Below are positions 37,023 to 45,663 of a DNA stretch of 64,000 bases, in pieces. The notes under the pieces are model-generated. The model saw nothing but the letters and a program-made list of their open reading frames with translations, had not been told where the DNA came from and made no database searches. The translations under genes and the position numbers were made by a program. Source of the stretch: CALBZH01 sp964538515 (lineage in GTDB: Bacteria; Desulfobacterota; Syntrophobacteria; Syntrophobacterales; Syntrophobacteraceae). Each line of letters begins with the position of its first letter. Positions within the stretch are counted from its first letter, which is position 1. The stretch spans positions 138,449 through 202,448 of the forward strand of contig CAZIEW010000001.1 in assembly GCA_964538515.1 (NCBI GenBank). Direction: 5' to 3'.

Positions 37023-37066
37023 GGGGGACCCGCTGACCCCACCAGCAGGTCCCCCACCCCTTTTTT
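37023..37066 (+). terminator. Rho-independent terminator after the PHP gene
   Basis: GGGGGACC (37023-37030) pairs with GGTCCCCC (37048-37055) around a 17-base loop and is followed by ACCCC and six T. It ends the regulator-PHP unit and also separates it from the convergent dacB gene. Confidence 0.85.
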
Positions 37067-37087
37067 GGGGCCATGGTGATCGATCCC

Positions 37088-38536
37088 TTATCTTCCCCGA
37101 CCCGCCGCAACCTCTTCGAGAAAACCGTCGATGGCACTCTTGGCGTCGGCCAGGCTTTTCACCTCATTCATCAAGACAGTCACGCCGTACGTTGCACCGG
37201 TCGGGGTTTCCACGTAGCCAGAAAAGCCAACCACATCGCGCAGCGTCCCCGTCTTGCCCCGAACGGTCAGGCTGGAGCCTTTCATCCGGTTGCGCAGCGT
37301 CCCCTCCTGGCCCGCCACGGCCAGCGACGCGGAAAAAGGCATCCTTAATCCAGGGTCCGCGTAGGCAGCGCCCAGCACTCGGCAGAAAGCGCTTGGACTC
37401 ACGCGGCATTCCCGACTCAAGCCGGATCCCGTCTTGAGCGACACCTCCTGCGCAGGAACACCCAGCTCGAGCAGGGCCTTCCGCACCACGGACAGCCCTT
37501 TGAGCTCTGTACCCGGCGCGCCGAGGACGTAGCCTCCCACGCATCGCAGCAGCATTTCCGCCATGAAGTTGTTGCTGTACCGGTTCAGACCGCAGCAAAT
37601 CTCGGAGAGCGGATTGGATTCGTACTCGACGAGCTTGCGGGCTCCCGGGGGCACCACGGCCGCTCCACCCGGCGAGCGATCGATCCCGATCCCGGCCTCT
37701 TCCAAAGCCGCATGGAGAACGGAGGCCACAAACACGGCCGGCTCGAAAACGCTGAATCGGTGCTCGTGGCTGCCGCGCTCTTTCAGGGAGACGGCCCCCG
37801 TCACCTGCACCCGCTCGCGCCCGTCGACCCCGGTGCCGCCGTGGCGGACCTGGATCGGACTTTTGGATCCCTTGGCGACCGTTGTGCTTAGATTTTCCAC
37901 TTGGAGGTAGCGCCCGGCCGGGACCCAGCTCACCTGGGCCGGCGCCCCGACCTGCCGGCCCGCCGCCGCACGGACGAAGAAGCTGTTGAACTCAAGAGCG
38001 GTCCCGGAAAGCGTCGGATTGTAGGCCTCGCTGCAGTCTTCATCGAGGCAGACCCGCTCGGTTTGCGGCGAGAAATAGGAATTGTCCACGTAGACCGACC
38101 CCGTGATGCGCTGAATGCCGCTTTCCTTCAGGCGCCGCACGAGCCAGAGCAGCTTGTCTTGCACGAAGAAGGGATCCCCTTCACTCTTCAGGTAGATCGG
38201 ACCGGACAAAACCCCACCCTGCTGACGCCCCGTCGTCCAGATCGCGGTGCGGAAGTGATGCTCCGGCCCCAGCCATTTCAGCGCAGTGAAGCTGGTGAGG
38301 ATCTTGAGCACCGATGCGGGCACGAGGGGATCGTGCGCCCGATGCTCGAGCAGCACGCGCCCGGACGGCAGCTCCACCACTTCGAAGCCCACCTGCCCCG
38401 CGGCTCGAGTGAAGCGAGACAGGCTCGATTCATTCCTGGCGGCGGGCTTCGTGGGCTTGAGAGGCTTGCTCTTGACGCGTGCCCCAAGGGCATCGCCCGT
38501 ACCCACAAGGCAGACCGCTGAAAGGAGAACGACCAT
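37088..38536 (-). CDS. dacB: D-alanyl-D-alanine carboxypeptidase/endopeptidase (PBP4, DacB)
   Basis: 482 residues from ATG 38536. The S13 serine-peptidase motifs are present in order: SVLK in VPASVLKILTSF, SNN in NRYSNNFMAEML and KTG in VRGKTGTLRDVVG. A hydrophobic export segment (VVLLSAVCLVGTGDALGA) marks it as periplasmic; it trims peptidoglycan peptides. The start is uncertain: the frame stays open to 38683, but that extension overlaps a palindromic repeat and the aroA end, while the shorter form lacks a charged n-region and ribosome site. A start between them is possible. It is the last gene of aroE-aroA-dacB. Confidence 0.93.
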   Translation of the reverse strand: MVVLLSAVCLVGTGDALGARVKSKPLKPTKPAARNESSLSRFTRAAGQVGFEVVELPSGRVLLEHRAHDPLVPASVLKILTSFTALKWLGPEHHFRTAIWTTGRQQGGVLSGPIYLKSEGDPFFVQDKLLWLVRRLKESGIQRITGSVYVDNSYFSPQTERVCLDEDCSEAYNPTLSGTALEFNSFFVRAAAGRQVGAPAQVSWVPAGRYLQVENLSTTVAKGSKSPIQVRHGGTGVDGRERVQVTGAVSLKERGSHEHRFSVFEPAVFVASVLHAALEEAGIGIDRSPGGAAVVPPGARKLVEYESNPLSEICCGLNRYSNNFMAEMLLRCVGGYVLGAPGTELKGLSVVRKALLELGVPAQEVSLKTGSGLSRECRVSPSAFCRVLGAAYADPGLRMPFSASLAVAGQEGTLRNRMKGSSLTVRGKTGTLRDVVGFSGYVETPTGATYGVTVLMNEVKSLADAKSAIDGFLEEVAAGRGR

Positions 38537-38607
38537 CCATGCGCACCAGTGGCACCGCCTTCCGCGGCGGATTCCCAGGACTCGACCGGCAGACAGCTCT
38601 TCGCCCC

Positions 38608-38633
38608 TCGCCGCCGTGGAAGGCGGCGCTGCC
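38608..38633. repeat. Palindromic repeat unit, copy of 56241-56266
   Basis: TCGCCGCCGTGG followed by AAGGCGGCGCTGCC, differing at two of 26 positions from the sequence at 56241-56266. The arms GCCGCC and GGCGGC form a hairpin. It lies in the short aroA-dacB gap, where it inflates the open frame upstream of dacB. Confidence 0.6.
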
Positions 38634-38670
38634 GGTGCTGGACCTCGGAGCGCAGACTCTCCCTGTGATC

Positions 38671-39954
38671 CTAAGCTCTGCATATCGATTCGAACAACTC
38701 CCAGAAAGAAGGAAACGACTTGGCAACGGATTCGGAGCCGTCGATCACGACCCCGAACACCCGCAGTCCCATCAAAGCAAACGCCATGGCAATGCGGTGA
38801 TCGTCATGGGCGTCGATGGGGCCGCTCGGAGCGCCGACCCTGCCGCCTTCGATCACCAGCCCGTCCTCGAGCTCCTCGACGGGCACCCCGAACTTGGAAA
38901 GCTCCCCGGCCACCACACTGAGGCGATCCGATTCTTTGATCCGCAGGTGGGCGACGTTGGTGATTCGGGTAGTCCCTTCGGCAAAGGCCGCCACGACGGC
39001 AAGGGTCGGGACCATGTCGGGGATCCGGTTCATGTCAAGCGTGATGGCGCGCAGCACGTCCGAGCCGGTCACCTGCACGCCGTTTCCCTCCCAGCGAACC
39101 TGGCACCCCATGCGCTCCAGCACATCCAGGAGACGGCGATCGCCCTGATGGCTGTCCGAGTGGATGGGAAACGTCGTGACCGTTCCCCCCATGATCGCCG
39201 CTGCGGCCCAGAAGTAGGACGCCGACGAGCAGTCGCCTTCCACTTCATAGTGCATCGCCGGGTAGACCTGCGGGGCCGGAATCACCACCTGGTTTGAGTC
39301 GACCCGTTCGACGCGGATGGCCATCTGCTCCATCATGGCGAGCGTCAATGCGACGTAGGGGTAGGACGCGACGGGATCGAGCCAACGGATCCGCATGTCC
39401 CGCTCCGCCATGGGGGCCGCGATCAGCAGGGCGGACAGGAACTGGCTGCTCTGACGCGCATCCACGGTCACCTCGCCACCCCGCAATCCGCGCCCGCGAA
39501 TCTCGACCGGAGGAAACCCCGGCGTTCCCCGGTAGATGCACTTGGTGCCCAGCTGTCCCAGCGCGTCCACCACAGGGCCGATCGGGCGCTCCCGCAGCCG
39601 GTCGGTTCCATCGAAGACGAACGTCCCCTCGCCCGCGGCCGCCAGCGGCGGCAGAAGCCTCATGCTAGTCCCGCTGTTTCCAAGCTTGATGGACTCAGCC
39701 GGACTGCGCCAGCGGCGCGCGGGGGGCTTCACCGTGAACTGATCCGCGGCCCGGGTGATCGTGGCGCCGAGCTGCTCCAGCGCCCCCGCGGTCAGAAGTG
39801 TGTCTTCCGCGAGCAGAGGATTCAAGAGGGTGCTTTCCCCGTCCGCGAGCGCCGCCATGAGAAGCGCCCGGTGGGTGATCGACTTCGATCCGGGAATGCG
39901 CACCTTTCCGGCCACGGTGCGGACCGGCTGGATTTCTCGTGACACTTTAGCCAT
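38671..39954 (-). CDS. aroA: 3-phosphoshikimate 1-carboxyvinyltransferase (EPSP synthase)
   Basis: 427 residues. Signature stretches: RIPGSKSITHRALLMAAL, LGNSGTSMRLLPPLAAAGEG, DARQSSQFLSALLIAAP and HLRIKESDRLSVVAGEL. It joins shikimate-3-phosphate and PEP in the aromatic amino acid pathway. The active-site loop GNSGTSMR keeps the Gly of glyphosate-sensitive class I enzymes but has Ser-Thr-Ser instead of Ala-Thr-Ala. ATG 39954 overlaps the aroE end by eight bases, so the pair is translationally coupled. AAGGAG lies about ten bases upstream. Confidence 0.97.
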   Translation of the reverse strand: MAKVSREIQPVRTVAGKVRIPGSKSITHRALLMAALADGESTLLNPLLAEDTLLTAGALEQLGATITRAADQFTVKPPARRWRSPAESIKLGNSGTSMRLLPPLAAAGEGTFVFDGTDRLRERPIGPVVDALGQLGTKCIYRGTPGFPPVEIRGRGLRGGEVTVDARQSSQFLSALLIAAPMAERDMRIRWLDPVASYPYVALTLAMMEQMAIRVERVDSNQVVIPAPQVYPAMHYEVEGDCSSASYFWAAAAIMGGTVTTFPIHSDSHQGDRRLLDVLERMGCQVRWEGNGVQVTGSDVLRAITLDMNRIPDMVPTLAVVAAFAEGTTRITNVAHLRIKESDRLSVVAGELSKFGVPVEELEDGLVIEGGRVGAPSGPIDAHDDHRIAMAFALMGLRVFGVVIDGSESVAKSFPSFWELFESICRA

Positions 39955-40786
39955 GCAACAATGCTCCTTCCACGGCAGCCCGCATGTGGTCGACCACATG
40001 AGGCGGCATGCTTCTCCCAAGCCACCACTCGAGCTGAGCGACTCCTTGATAAATCAGCATTTCGGATCCCTGCACCCCCGTACACCCCGCTCCTTCCGCC
40101 GACTGGAGAAAGTCGGTCCGGGCGGGCCTGTAGACCGTATCCATGACCACCATCCCCGCGCGGAAAAAGGAATCGGGCACCAGGGGCTCGGTCCCGCTCT
40201 TCATCAGGCCAACGGAGGTACACTGGACGACAACGTCGAACGAACGCGCCGTGGGATCGGCCCGGAGCGCATCGAGAGCGATGCAGGAGCAGTCGAAGAG
40301 CTCGGCCAGCCGCCGGCCTCGGTCATGATCCCGGTTGGCCACCGTCACCCGGGCCCCTTCCCGCTTGAGTCCGTAGACGACCGCCCGGGCCACGCCGCCC
40401 GCTCCGAGAACCAAAGCGCTCTTTCCTTCGAGGGCCGTCACGCGCTTGAGAGCCAGCGTCGCGCCCATCCAGTCCGTGTTCCTCCCCTGCCAGCCGGCCC
40501 CCTCCCGACGCAGCGTGTTCACCGCCCCGATCGCCTCGGCCGTCTCATCCCGCTCCAACGCCAGCCGAAACGCCTCCACCTTGTGCGGCAGCGTCACGCT
40601 CAGCCCCCGCAACCCGACCGCCGCCAGCACGCGCAGATCCTCCTCGAAGGAGTCGACCTCCAGAGCCAGGTAGACGGCGGGATGGTCCAGTGCCTCGAAG
40701 GCCGCCGCCATCATGATCGGACTCAGACTGTGTGCCACCGGATTCCCGATGACCGCGTAAAGCTCTCGTTGCACCGGCTTGATCAT
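39947..40786 (-). CDS. aroE: Shikimate dehydrogenase
   Basis: 279 residues. The substrate site reads NPVAHSLSPIMMAAAF, the catalytic Lys lies in LSVTLPHKVEAF, NTDWMGATLAL holds the conserved Asp, and VLGAGGVARAVVYGL is the NADP Rossmann loop. VANRDHDRGRR supplies NADP specificity. It reduces 3-dehydroshikimate. ATG 40786 has GAGG eight bases upstream. The open frame continues 62 codons further but without family similarity. Confidence 0.96.
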   Translation of the reverse strand: MIKPVQRELYAVIGNPVAHSLSPIMMAAAFEALDHPAVYLALEVDSFEEDLRVLAAVGLRGLSVTLPHKVEAFRLALERDETAEAIGAVNTLRREGAGWQGRNTDWMGATLALKRVTALEGKSALVLGAGGVARAVVYGLKREGARVTVANRDHDRGRRLAELFDCSCIALDALRADPTARSFDVVVQCTSVGLMKSGTEPLVPDSFFRAGMVVMDTVYRPARTDFLQSAEGAGCTGVQGSEMLIYQGVAQLEWWLGRSMPPHVVDHMRAAVEGALLHG

Positions 40787-41325
40787 AATGCCAACCTCGA
40801 TCATGAAACGGGATTTCAAACCGAACCGGGAGACAAACCGCCCACCAGGGGCCGTCTCGCTCGCATGGAGCACAACTCCCCCATGGCCATGGCAGTTGTC
40901 AAACAAAAAAGCCAGCCCCAGCGGGTCGGCCCGCCAACCATGCGGCACCCTGTATCGCGCAAAAAGTCGCATCTTGACGACCCTGTCACCCTGTGTGGTG
41001 TGACAAAAGTGCGCCCGTTAGTCGGACTGCAGGGTGTCTCAGCCATTCTTCGGGGGAGGGAACGAGGCGAAGAAGATTAATTTTAGCTTTATCTAAGAGT
41101 ATCGCAATGTTAGATTCCAGGCACAAACTCTCTAACCGGCCCGCCGGCGATTGCCGTCTTTCTCTGACCGCTTTCCTATGGTATTTGAAAATGTTCGCAG
41201 GTGACCATTCGGCTCGGCATCGGCCGCCCGAGGAGACGAACAGGATTACGGTCGGCGATGCAGTAGGCTCGAATACGGACGCCGACCATGGTTTTGAACC
41301 GTAGGACCGGGAGAGGATCACGCCG
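40787..41325. other. Intergenic region, probable long aroE leader and divergent promoter
   Basis: 539 bases between aroE and the 141-residue membrane protein. No convincing gene. The minus strand holds a promoter candidate at 41107-41080, which would give aroE a leader of roughly 285 bases. The part right of 41110 (plus strand) shows nothing recognisable. Confidence 0.5.
41080..41107 (-). promoter_or_regulatory. Candidate sigma-70 promoter for aroE-aroA-dacB
   Basis: TTGCGA (41107-41102), a 16-base spacer, and TAAAAT (41085-41080) on the minus strand, inside a locally AT-rich patch that stands out in this GC-rich window. Confidence 0.45.
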
Positions 41326-41751
41326 ATGAATGCAACGCTGCAGCGGGCAAGCCTCTGTTTCGCGGCCGGTTGTGTGGGCGGGGTCGTGAATGGGCTCCTC
41401 GTCTGGTACCTTGGGAGCAAAGGCATTCCCCAGAAGTTCGGCGTCAGCATCGCGCCGGCTCTGACGCTTGCCTTTCTTTACCCACGCGTCGTGTGGGGAG
41501 GGCTGTGGGGGCTCGTGTTTCTGCTGCCCTTCGGGCGGGGAGGGTTTTGGTCCGGTGTGTTCGGGCGAGGCGTTCTGCTCAGCATTTTTCCGACGCTGGT
41601 GCAGCTCTTCTACGTCTTCCCCGTCATGCTCGGGAAGGGCACGATGGGACTGGCACTCGGGCGCCTCACCCCCGCATTCGTGTGCCTTTACAACGCCGCC
41701 TGGGGATTGGCGGCCGCACTCTGGCTCCGTTGGGCGGGGGAAGGCAAATGA
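41326..41751 (+). CDS. Small integral membrane protein, unknown function
   Basis: 141 residues with four likely membrane helices (FAAGCVGGVVNGLLVWYLG, APALTLAFLYPRVVWGGLWG, GVLLSIFPTLVQLFYVF, AFVCLYNAAWGLAAALWL). Rich in Gly and Trp, no charged motif. GAGAGGATC precedes ATG 41326. No family was recognised. It is followed by cooC after 135 bases. Confidence 0.75.
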   Translation: MNATLQRASLCFAAGCVGGVVNGLLVWYLGSKGIPQKFGVSIAPALTLAFLYPRVVWGGLWGLVFLLPFGRGGFWSGVFGRGVLLSIFPTLVQLFYVFPVMLGKGTMGLALGRLTPAFVCLYNAAWGLAAALWLRWAGEGK

Positions 41752-41886
41752 GGGCGCGACAGCTGACCTAAGGGACTTCCCGCGTTATGTTATTATCATT
41801 GACTGTTGATCAGCGGATCGATTCCCACTCGGGATGGGTCCGCTTATGCCTTTTACCATGCGATCTCATTGCCGGGAGGATTTTCA

Positions 41887-42657
41887 GTGAGTCTCACCAT
41901 TGCACTTGGAGGAAAGGGCGGAACCGGGAAGACCACGATCGCCGGGCTTCTCGTTCGCTATCTCGTCAACAACGGCATGAAGCCGGTGCTGGCGATCGAT
42001 GCCGATTCGAACGCGAACCTCAACGACGTCCTCGGATGTGAGCTGATCGAGACACTTTCCGACGCCCGCGAAATGATGAAGAAAGACGTGCCCACGGGCA
42101 TGACCAAGGACATCTTCATGGAGATGAAAGTCGAGCAGGCCCTGGTGGAATCGGACGGCTACGATCTCGTCGCCATGGGACAGCCCGAAGGACCCGGCTG
42201 CTACTGCGCCGCCAATAATCTCTTGACGAGCCTGATCGACCGCTTGATGAAGAACTACGAATACCTGGTGATCGACAACGAAGCAGGCATGGAGCATTTC
42301 AGCCGCCTGACCCAGAAGGACATCGACCTGCTGATCCTCGTGTCCGACCCCAGTCGAAGGGGCTTGACGGCGGCCTGCCGTATTGCGGAGCTGGTTCGCG
42401 GGCTGCCCATCCACGTGACGGAAACCCTCCTGGTGGTCAATCAACTGAAAAACGGCGACCAGGACTGGCCGGAAGACGTGCTCAAGACCTTCGGGGAAGA
42501 CCACATTTACGGGCTCCCGTCAGACCCGCTCCTGGCCCAGTTTGACAAGGAAGGAAAGCCGACCTCCCAGCTGCCCGAAGACTGCCCCGTGGTGCAAGCG
42601 GCCAGCACGCTGTTCGAGAAGCTGTTGAAAGCCAGGCGGGGGGCCTTTGCCGCGTAG
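41887..42657 (+). CDS. cooC: CooC-like nickel-insertion ATPase (CODH/ACS accessory)
   Basis: 256 residues, MinD/SIMIBI class. The deviant Walker A reads GGKGGTGKTTIAG, the Walker B region AIDADSNANLNDVLG, and EGPGCYCAANNLL contains the CxC pair that in CooC binds nickel or zinc at the dimer interface. It matures carbon monoxide dehydrogenase or acetyl-CoA synthase by ATP-driven nickel insertion. The GTG start at 41887 has GGGAGG seven bases upstream. No cooS or acs gene is in the window, so its client must be elsewhere. Confidence 0.92.
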   Translation: MSLTIALGGKGGTGKTTIAGLLVRYLVNNGMKPVLAIDADSNANLNDVLGCELIETLSDAREMMKKDVPTGMTKDIFMEMKVEQALVESDGYDLVAMGQPEGPGCYCAANNLLTSLIDRLMKNYEYLVIDNEAGMEHFSRLTQKDIDLLILVSDPSRRGLTAACRIAELVRGLPIHVTETLLVVNQLKNGDQDWPEDVLKTFGEDHIYGLPSDPLLAQFDKEGKPTSQLPEDCPVVQAASTLFEKLLKARRGAFAA

Positions 42658-42786
42658 GAACTGCCGCGCCGTGTCAAGGGCTCCCGAGAGGGAGATCCGG
42701 CTAAAGCCCATTGGCATCATTTCAGGGACTTACACCCTGGAATCAGTGACTTATGAAAGTTGGGAGCAACTTCTCAATACGTGTAA

Positions 42787-42842
42787 GTCGGGATTTTATC
42801 CCGACAGGCTAAGGGTCAAGGATGTCGGGTTGAAAACCCGAC
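42787..42842. repeat. Pair of related 19-base hairpins
   Basis: GTCGGGATTTTATCCCGAC (42787-42805) and GTCGGGTTGAAAACCCGAC (42824-42842) lie 18 bases apart in the 450-base gap between cooC and purH. Both are near-perfect palindromes with A/T-rich loops. They look like interspersed extragenic repeats, not a CRISPR (two copies, and the spacer is shorter than the unit). Confidence 0.6.
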
Positions 42843-42910
42843 CTACAGCTACACGACGATACACACGCTTGCCCACGGTTATTGAGAAGTTACAGCTGGG
42901 AAGCCTCGTG

Positions 42911-42995
42911 TCGTCATTCCGGCAGGATTGCAGCCGGAATCCAGGCTCTTTCGAAACGACCACTGGATCCCGGCTAAGAGCCCGTCGGGATGACG
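42911..42995. repeat. Palindromic extragenic repeat, GTCATTCC family
   Basis: Arms GTCATTCCGGC...GCCGGAATCCAG and CTGGATCCCGGCT...GTCGGGATGAC give a long imperfect palindrome of about 85 bases. Related copies lie at 35809-35886 and 46342-46426. Confidence 0.65.
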
Positions 42996-43110
42996 TCCAA
43001 GGTACGATATCCATCCCTGAATTGATTCAAGAAACCCCATGCCGGAGAAGAATTCATCGGCAGGGGGGCCAGCAAGCCGCAGGAGCACAGACCTAGTGAG
43101 GAGGGGATTC

Positions 43111-43725
43111 ATGTTTCAAGTCCGTCGTGCGTTGATGAGCGTGACCGACAAGACCGGACTCGCTGATTTTGCGAAGGGTCTCAAGGCGTACAACGTCCAC
43201 ATGCTGTCCACCGGGGGCACCGCCAAGCTGCTGCGGGAAAACGGCGTGGACATCACGGAAGTCTCGGATTTCACGGGGTTTCCCGAGATGCTCGATGGGC
43301 GCGTCAAGACGCTCCACCCGAAGATCCACGGGGGCATTCTCGGCATGCGGGACAATCCGGCCCATGTGCAGACCATGTTCGAGCACGGAATCGAGCCCAT
43401 CGACATGGTTGTGGTCAACCTCTACGCCTTCGCCAAGACGGTGGCCCAACCGGACTGCACGCTGGAAGACGCCATCGAGAACATCGACATCGGAGGCCCC
43501 ACGCTCATCCGCGCTGCCGCCAAGAACAACCGGCATGTCGCGGTGGTGACGGACCCTTCCGACTACCCGGTCATCCTCGACGAAATGAAGCGAAACGACG
43601 GAAAGATCACGACGGAAACCAGCCTGCGGCTGGCCTGCAAGGCCTTCTGCCTGACCCACGCCTACGACGGAAACATTTGCGACTACTTGCAGGAGATCCT
43701 CAAGAAGCGCCAATCCAGCGACTGA
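43111..43725 (+). CDS. purH: IMP cyclohydrolase (N-terminal PurH domain only)
   Basis: 204 residues, against about 520 for bifunctional PurH. The MGS-like fold is complete: RRALMSVTDKTGLADFAKGL, LSTGGTAKLLRENGV, GFPEMLDGRVKTLHPKIHGG and NIDIGGPTLIRAAAKN. It ends with an in-frame stop after KKRQSSD, so the AICAR formyltransferase part is missing, not frameshifted. The reaction is FAICAR to IMP, the last step of purine synthesis. The missing transformylase must be encoded separately, perhaps as a formate-dependent PurP-like enzyme (inference). GGAGGGG lies four bases before ATG 43111. purD starts 23 bases later. Confidence 0.95.
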   Translation: MFQVRRALMSVTDKTGLADFAKGLKAYNVHMLSTGGTAKLLRENGVDITEVSDFTGFPEMLDGRVKTLHPKIHGGILGMRDNPAHVQTMFEHGIEPIDMVVVNLYAFAKTVAQPDCTLEDAIENIDIGGPTLIRAAAKNNRHVAVVTDPSDYPVILDEMKRNDGKITTETSLRLACKAFCLTHAYDGNICDYLQEILKKRQSSD

Positions 43726-43748
43726 GAGCCAAGGGAAGTGGATCACCT

Positions 43749-45044
43749 ATGAAAGTGCTTGTCATCGGCAGCGGCGGCAGAGACCATGCCATCGCGTGGA
43801 GCTTTACCCGGAGCAGCCGGGTGAAGCAAGTCTATGTCGCCCACGGCAACGGGGGCATCGCCCGGACCGCCACCTGCGTCAACGCGAAAACCGTCGAGGA
43901 GATGGCGGCCTTCGCAGAGAGAGAAACGATCGATCTCACCTTCGTCGGCCCCGAAAAGCCGCTCTCTTCCGGGATCGTGGACGAGTTCGAGCGACGCGGC
44001 ATCCCGATCATCGGCCCAAGCCGGCGCGCCAGCCGCCTGGAATCCAGCAAGTGCGACACCAAGGTGATGCTCCAGGAGCTGGGCATCCCGGTTCCGGAGT
44101 TTGCCGTCTTCTCGGACCCGGACGAAGCCCGCTCGTATGTGCGCCAGGTGGGCTATCCCGTGGTCGTCAAGGCGGACGGCCTGGCCGCGGGCAAGGGATC
44201 GCTCGTCTGCGACACGGTGGCCGACGCCGAAACCGCCATCCACGAGATCATGGAGGAAAAGGTTTTCGGGGATGCCGGAGCGCGGGTGGACATCGAAAAG
44301 CGGCTGTACGGTCGTGAGCTCTCCTTCTTCTGCTTCACGGACGGCTATTCGATCGTCCCCATGGTCGCGGCGCAGGACTACAAGCGGGCGCGGGACAACG
44401 ACGAAGGGAAGAACACGGGCGGAATGGGGTCCTATTCCCCCCATCCGTGGCTGACCGATTCCCTGGTCCGGACCATCCTGACCCGCGTGGCGGAGCCGCT
44501 CATTCACGGTGTTCGGGAGCGTTATGGCTTCCTCTACCGGGGGATCCTTTACCTCGGGCTGATGCTGACGGAAGAAGGATCCGAGATCGTCCCGCACGTG
44601 CTCGAGATCAACATTCGGCTCGGAGACCCGGAGGCGCAGGTCATCCTCCCCCGCCTCGAAACGGACCTGGTGGAGATCTGCGAAGCCATCCTCTCCGGGC
44701 GGTTGAGCGAGGTGAAACCCGTCTGGGACCCCGCCTACCGGCTGTGCCTGATTGCGACAAGCGGACCGACCAAGGGCAAGAAGGGGCGGTACAAAGGCTA
44801 CCCGGACCGCTACCGGATCGGCGTTCCCATCGAAGGGATCGAGTCAGTCGACCCGTCGTGCCTCGTGTTCCATTCGGGAACCGAACAGGACGCCTTAGGA
44901 CAGTGGATCACCACCGGAGGCCGCGTGCTGTGCATTGTGAGCCGCGGCGCGACCCTGGCCGAAGCGCGGGACATCGCCTACCGGGAAATGACAAAAATCA
45001 GCTTTGACGGCATTTACTGCCGCGGTGACATCGGCCTGGAATAA
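43749..45044 (+). CDS. purD: Phosphoribosylamine-glycine ligase
   Basis: 431 residues. MKVLVIGSGGRDHAIAWSF, VVVKADGLAAGKGSLVC, ELSFFCFTDGYSIVPM, DNDEGKNTGGMGSYSPHPW and VLEINIRLGDPEAQVILP are the GARS ATP-grasp signatures. It forms glycinamide ribonucleotide in step two of purine synthesis. The ATG lies 23 bases after purH and purE follows 36 bases later. Confidence 0.97.
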   Translation: MKVLVIGSGGRDHAIAWSFTRSSRVKQVYVAHGNGGIARTATCVNAKTVEEMAAFAERETIDLTFVGPEKPLSSGIVDEFERRGIPIIGPSRRASRLESSKCDTKVMLQELGIPVPEFAVFSDPDEARSYVRQVGYPVVVKADGLAAGKGSLVCDTVADAETAIHEIMEEKVFGDAGARVDIEKRLYGRELSFFCFTDGYSIVPMVAAQDYKRARDNDEGKNTGGMGSYSPHPWLTDSLVRTILTRVAEPLIHGVRERYGFLYRGILYLGLMLTEEGSEIVPHVLEINIRLGDPEAQVILPRLETDLVEICEAILSGRLSEVKPVWDPAYRLCLIATSGPTKGKKGRYKGYPDRYRIGVPIEGIESVDPSCLVFHSGTEQDALGQWITTGGRVLCIVSRGATLAEARDIAYREMTKISFDGIYCRGDIGLE

Positions 45045-45080
45045 GTAGGGCCGGACCGCATCGGGAGGTTTCCAGCAATC

Positions 45081-45623
45081 ATGACTGTCTATCCATCACG
45101 CCCACTCGTGGGGATTCTCATGGGAAGCGATTCGGACCTCGAGGTCCTTGAAGAGGCGTTTGACGCCCTCGACTCTTTCGAAATCCCTTTTGAAGTCAAG
45201 ATTCTCTCCGCCCACCGGTCGCCCCACGAAACGGCGGCCTATGCATCGAGCGCGGCGGAGCGGGGCTTAAGAGTCATCATCGCCGGTGCCGGCTGGGCGG
45301 CTCATTTGGCGGGCGTTGTCGCCGGACACACCACTCTTCCCGTGATTGGCGTCCCCATCGATTCCTCACCGCTTCAAGGCATGGACGCCCTGCTTGCAAC
45401 CGTCCAGATGCCGCCCGGAATCCCCGTTGCGACCATGGCCATCGGAAAGGGCGGGGCGCGAAACGCGGCGCTTTTCGCTGTCCAGATTCTTGCGACGAGC
45501 AACGCTGACCTTGCCGCGCGCTTTGCGGCCTTCAAGGCCCGGATGGCAGCCGACGTGGTCACCAAGAAGAACAAGCGGCTTGAAGACTACCTTCAGCAGC
45601 GCAAATCCGGGAAATCCTCCTAA
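45081..45623 (+). CDS. purE: 5-(carboxyamino)imidazole ribonucleotide mutase
   Basis: 180 residues. VGILMGSDSDLEVLEEAFD, ILSAHRSPHETAAYA and IIAGAGWAAHLAGVVAGHT are the class I PurE motifs. It rearranges N5-CAIR to CAIR in purine synthesis. Spacing and strand place it in one operon with purH and purD. Confidence 0.97.
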   Translation: MTVYPSRPLVGILMGSDSDLEVLEEAFDALDSFEIPFEVKILSAHRSPHETAAYASSAAERGLRVIIAGAGWAAHLAGVVAGHTTLPVIGVPIDSSPLQGMDALLATVQMPPGIPVATMAIGKGGARNAALFAVQILATSNADLAARFAAFKARMAADVVTKKNKRLEDYLQQRKSGKSS

Positions 45624-45663
45624 TGGACCCGAGGGGTCTGCGATCCGGCGGCCGGCGGCGACC

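Noticed and set aside
38537..38683. N-terminal extension of dacB by 49 codons
   Set aside because: Its sequence comes from the palindromic repeat at 38608-38633 and it overlaps the aroA end; no ribosome site. A start between the two cannot be excluded.
40787..40972. N-terminal extension of aroE by 62 codons
   Set aside because: No resemblance to the family; the GAGG site before ATG 40786 fits the normal N-terminus.
42787..42842. Possible CRISPR repeats
   Set aside because: Only two units, palindromic over their full length, with an 18-base interval and no cas genes.
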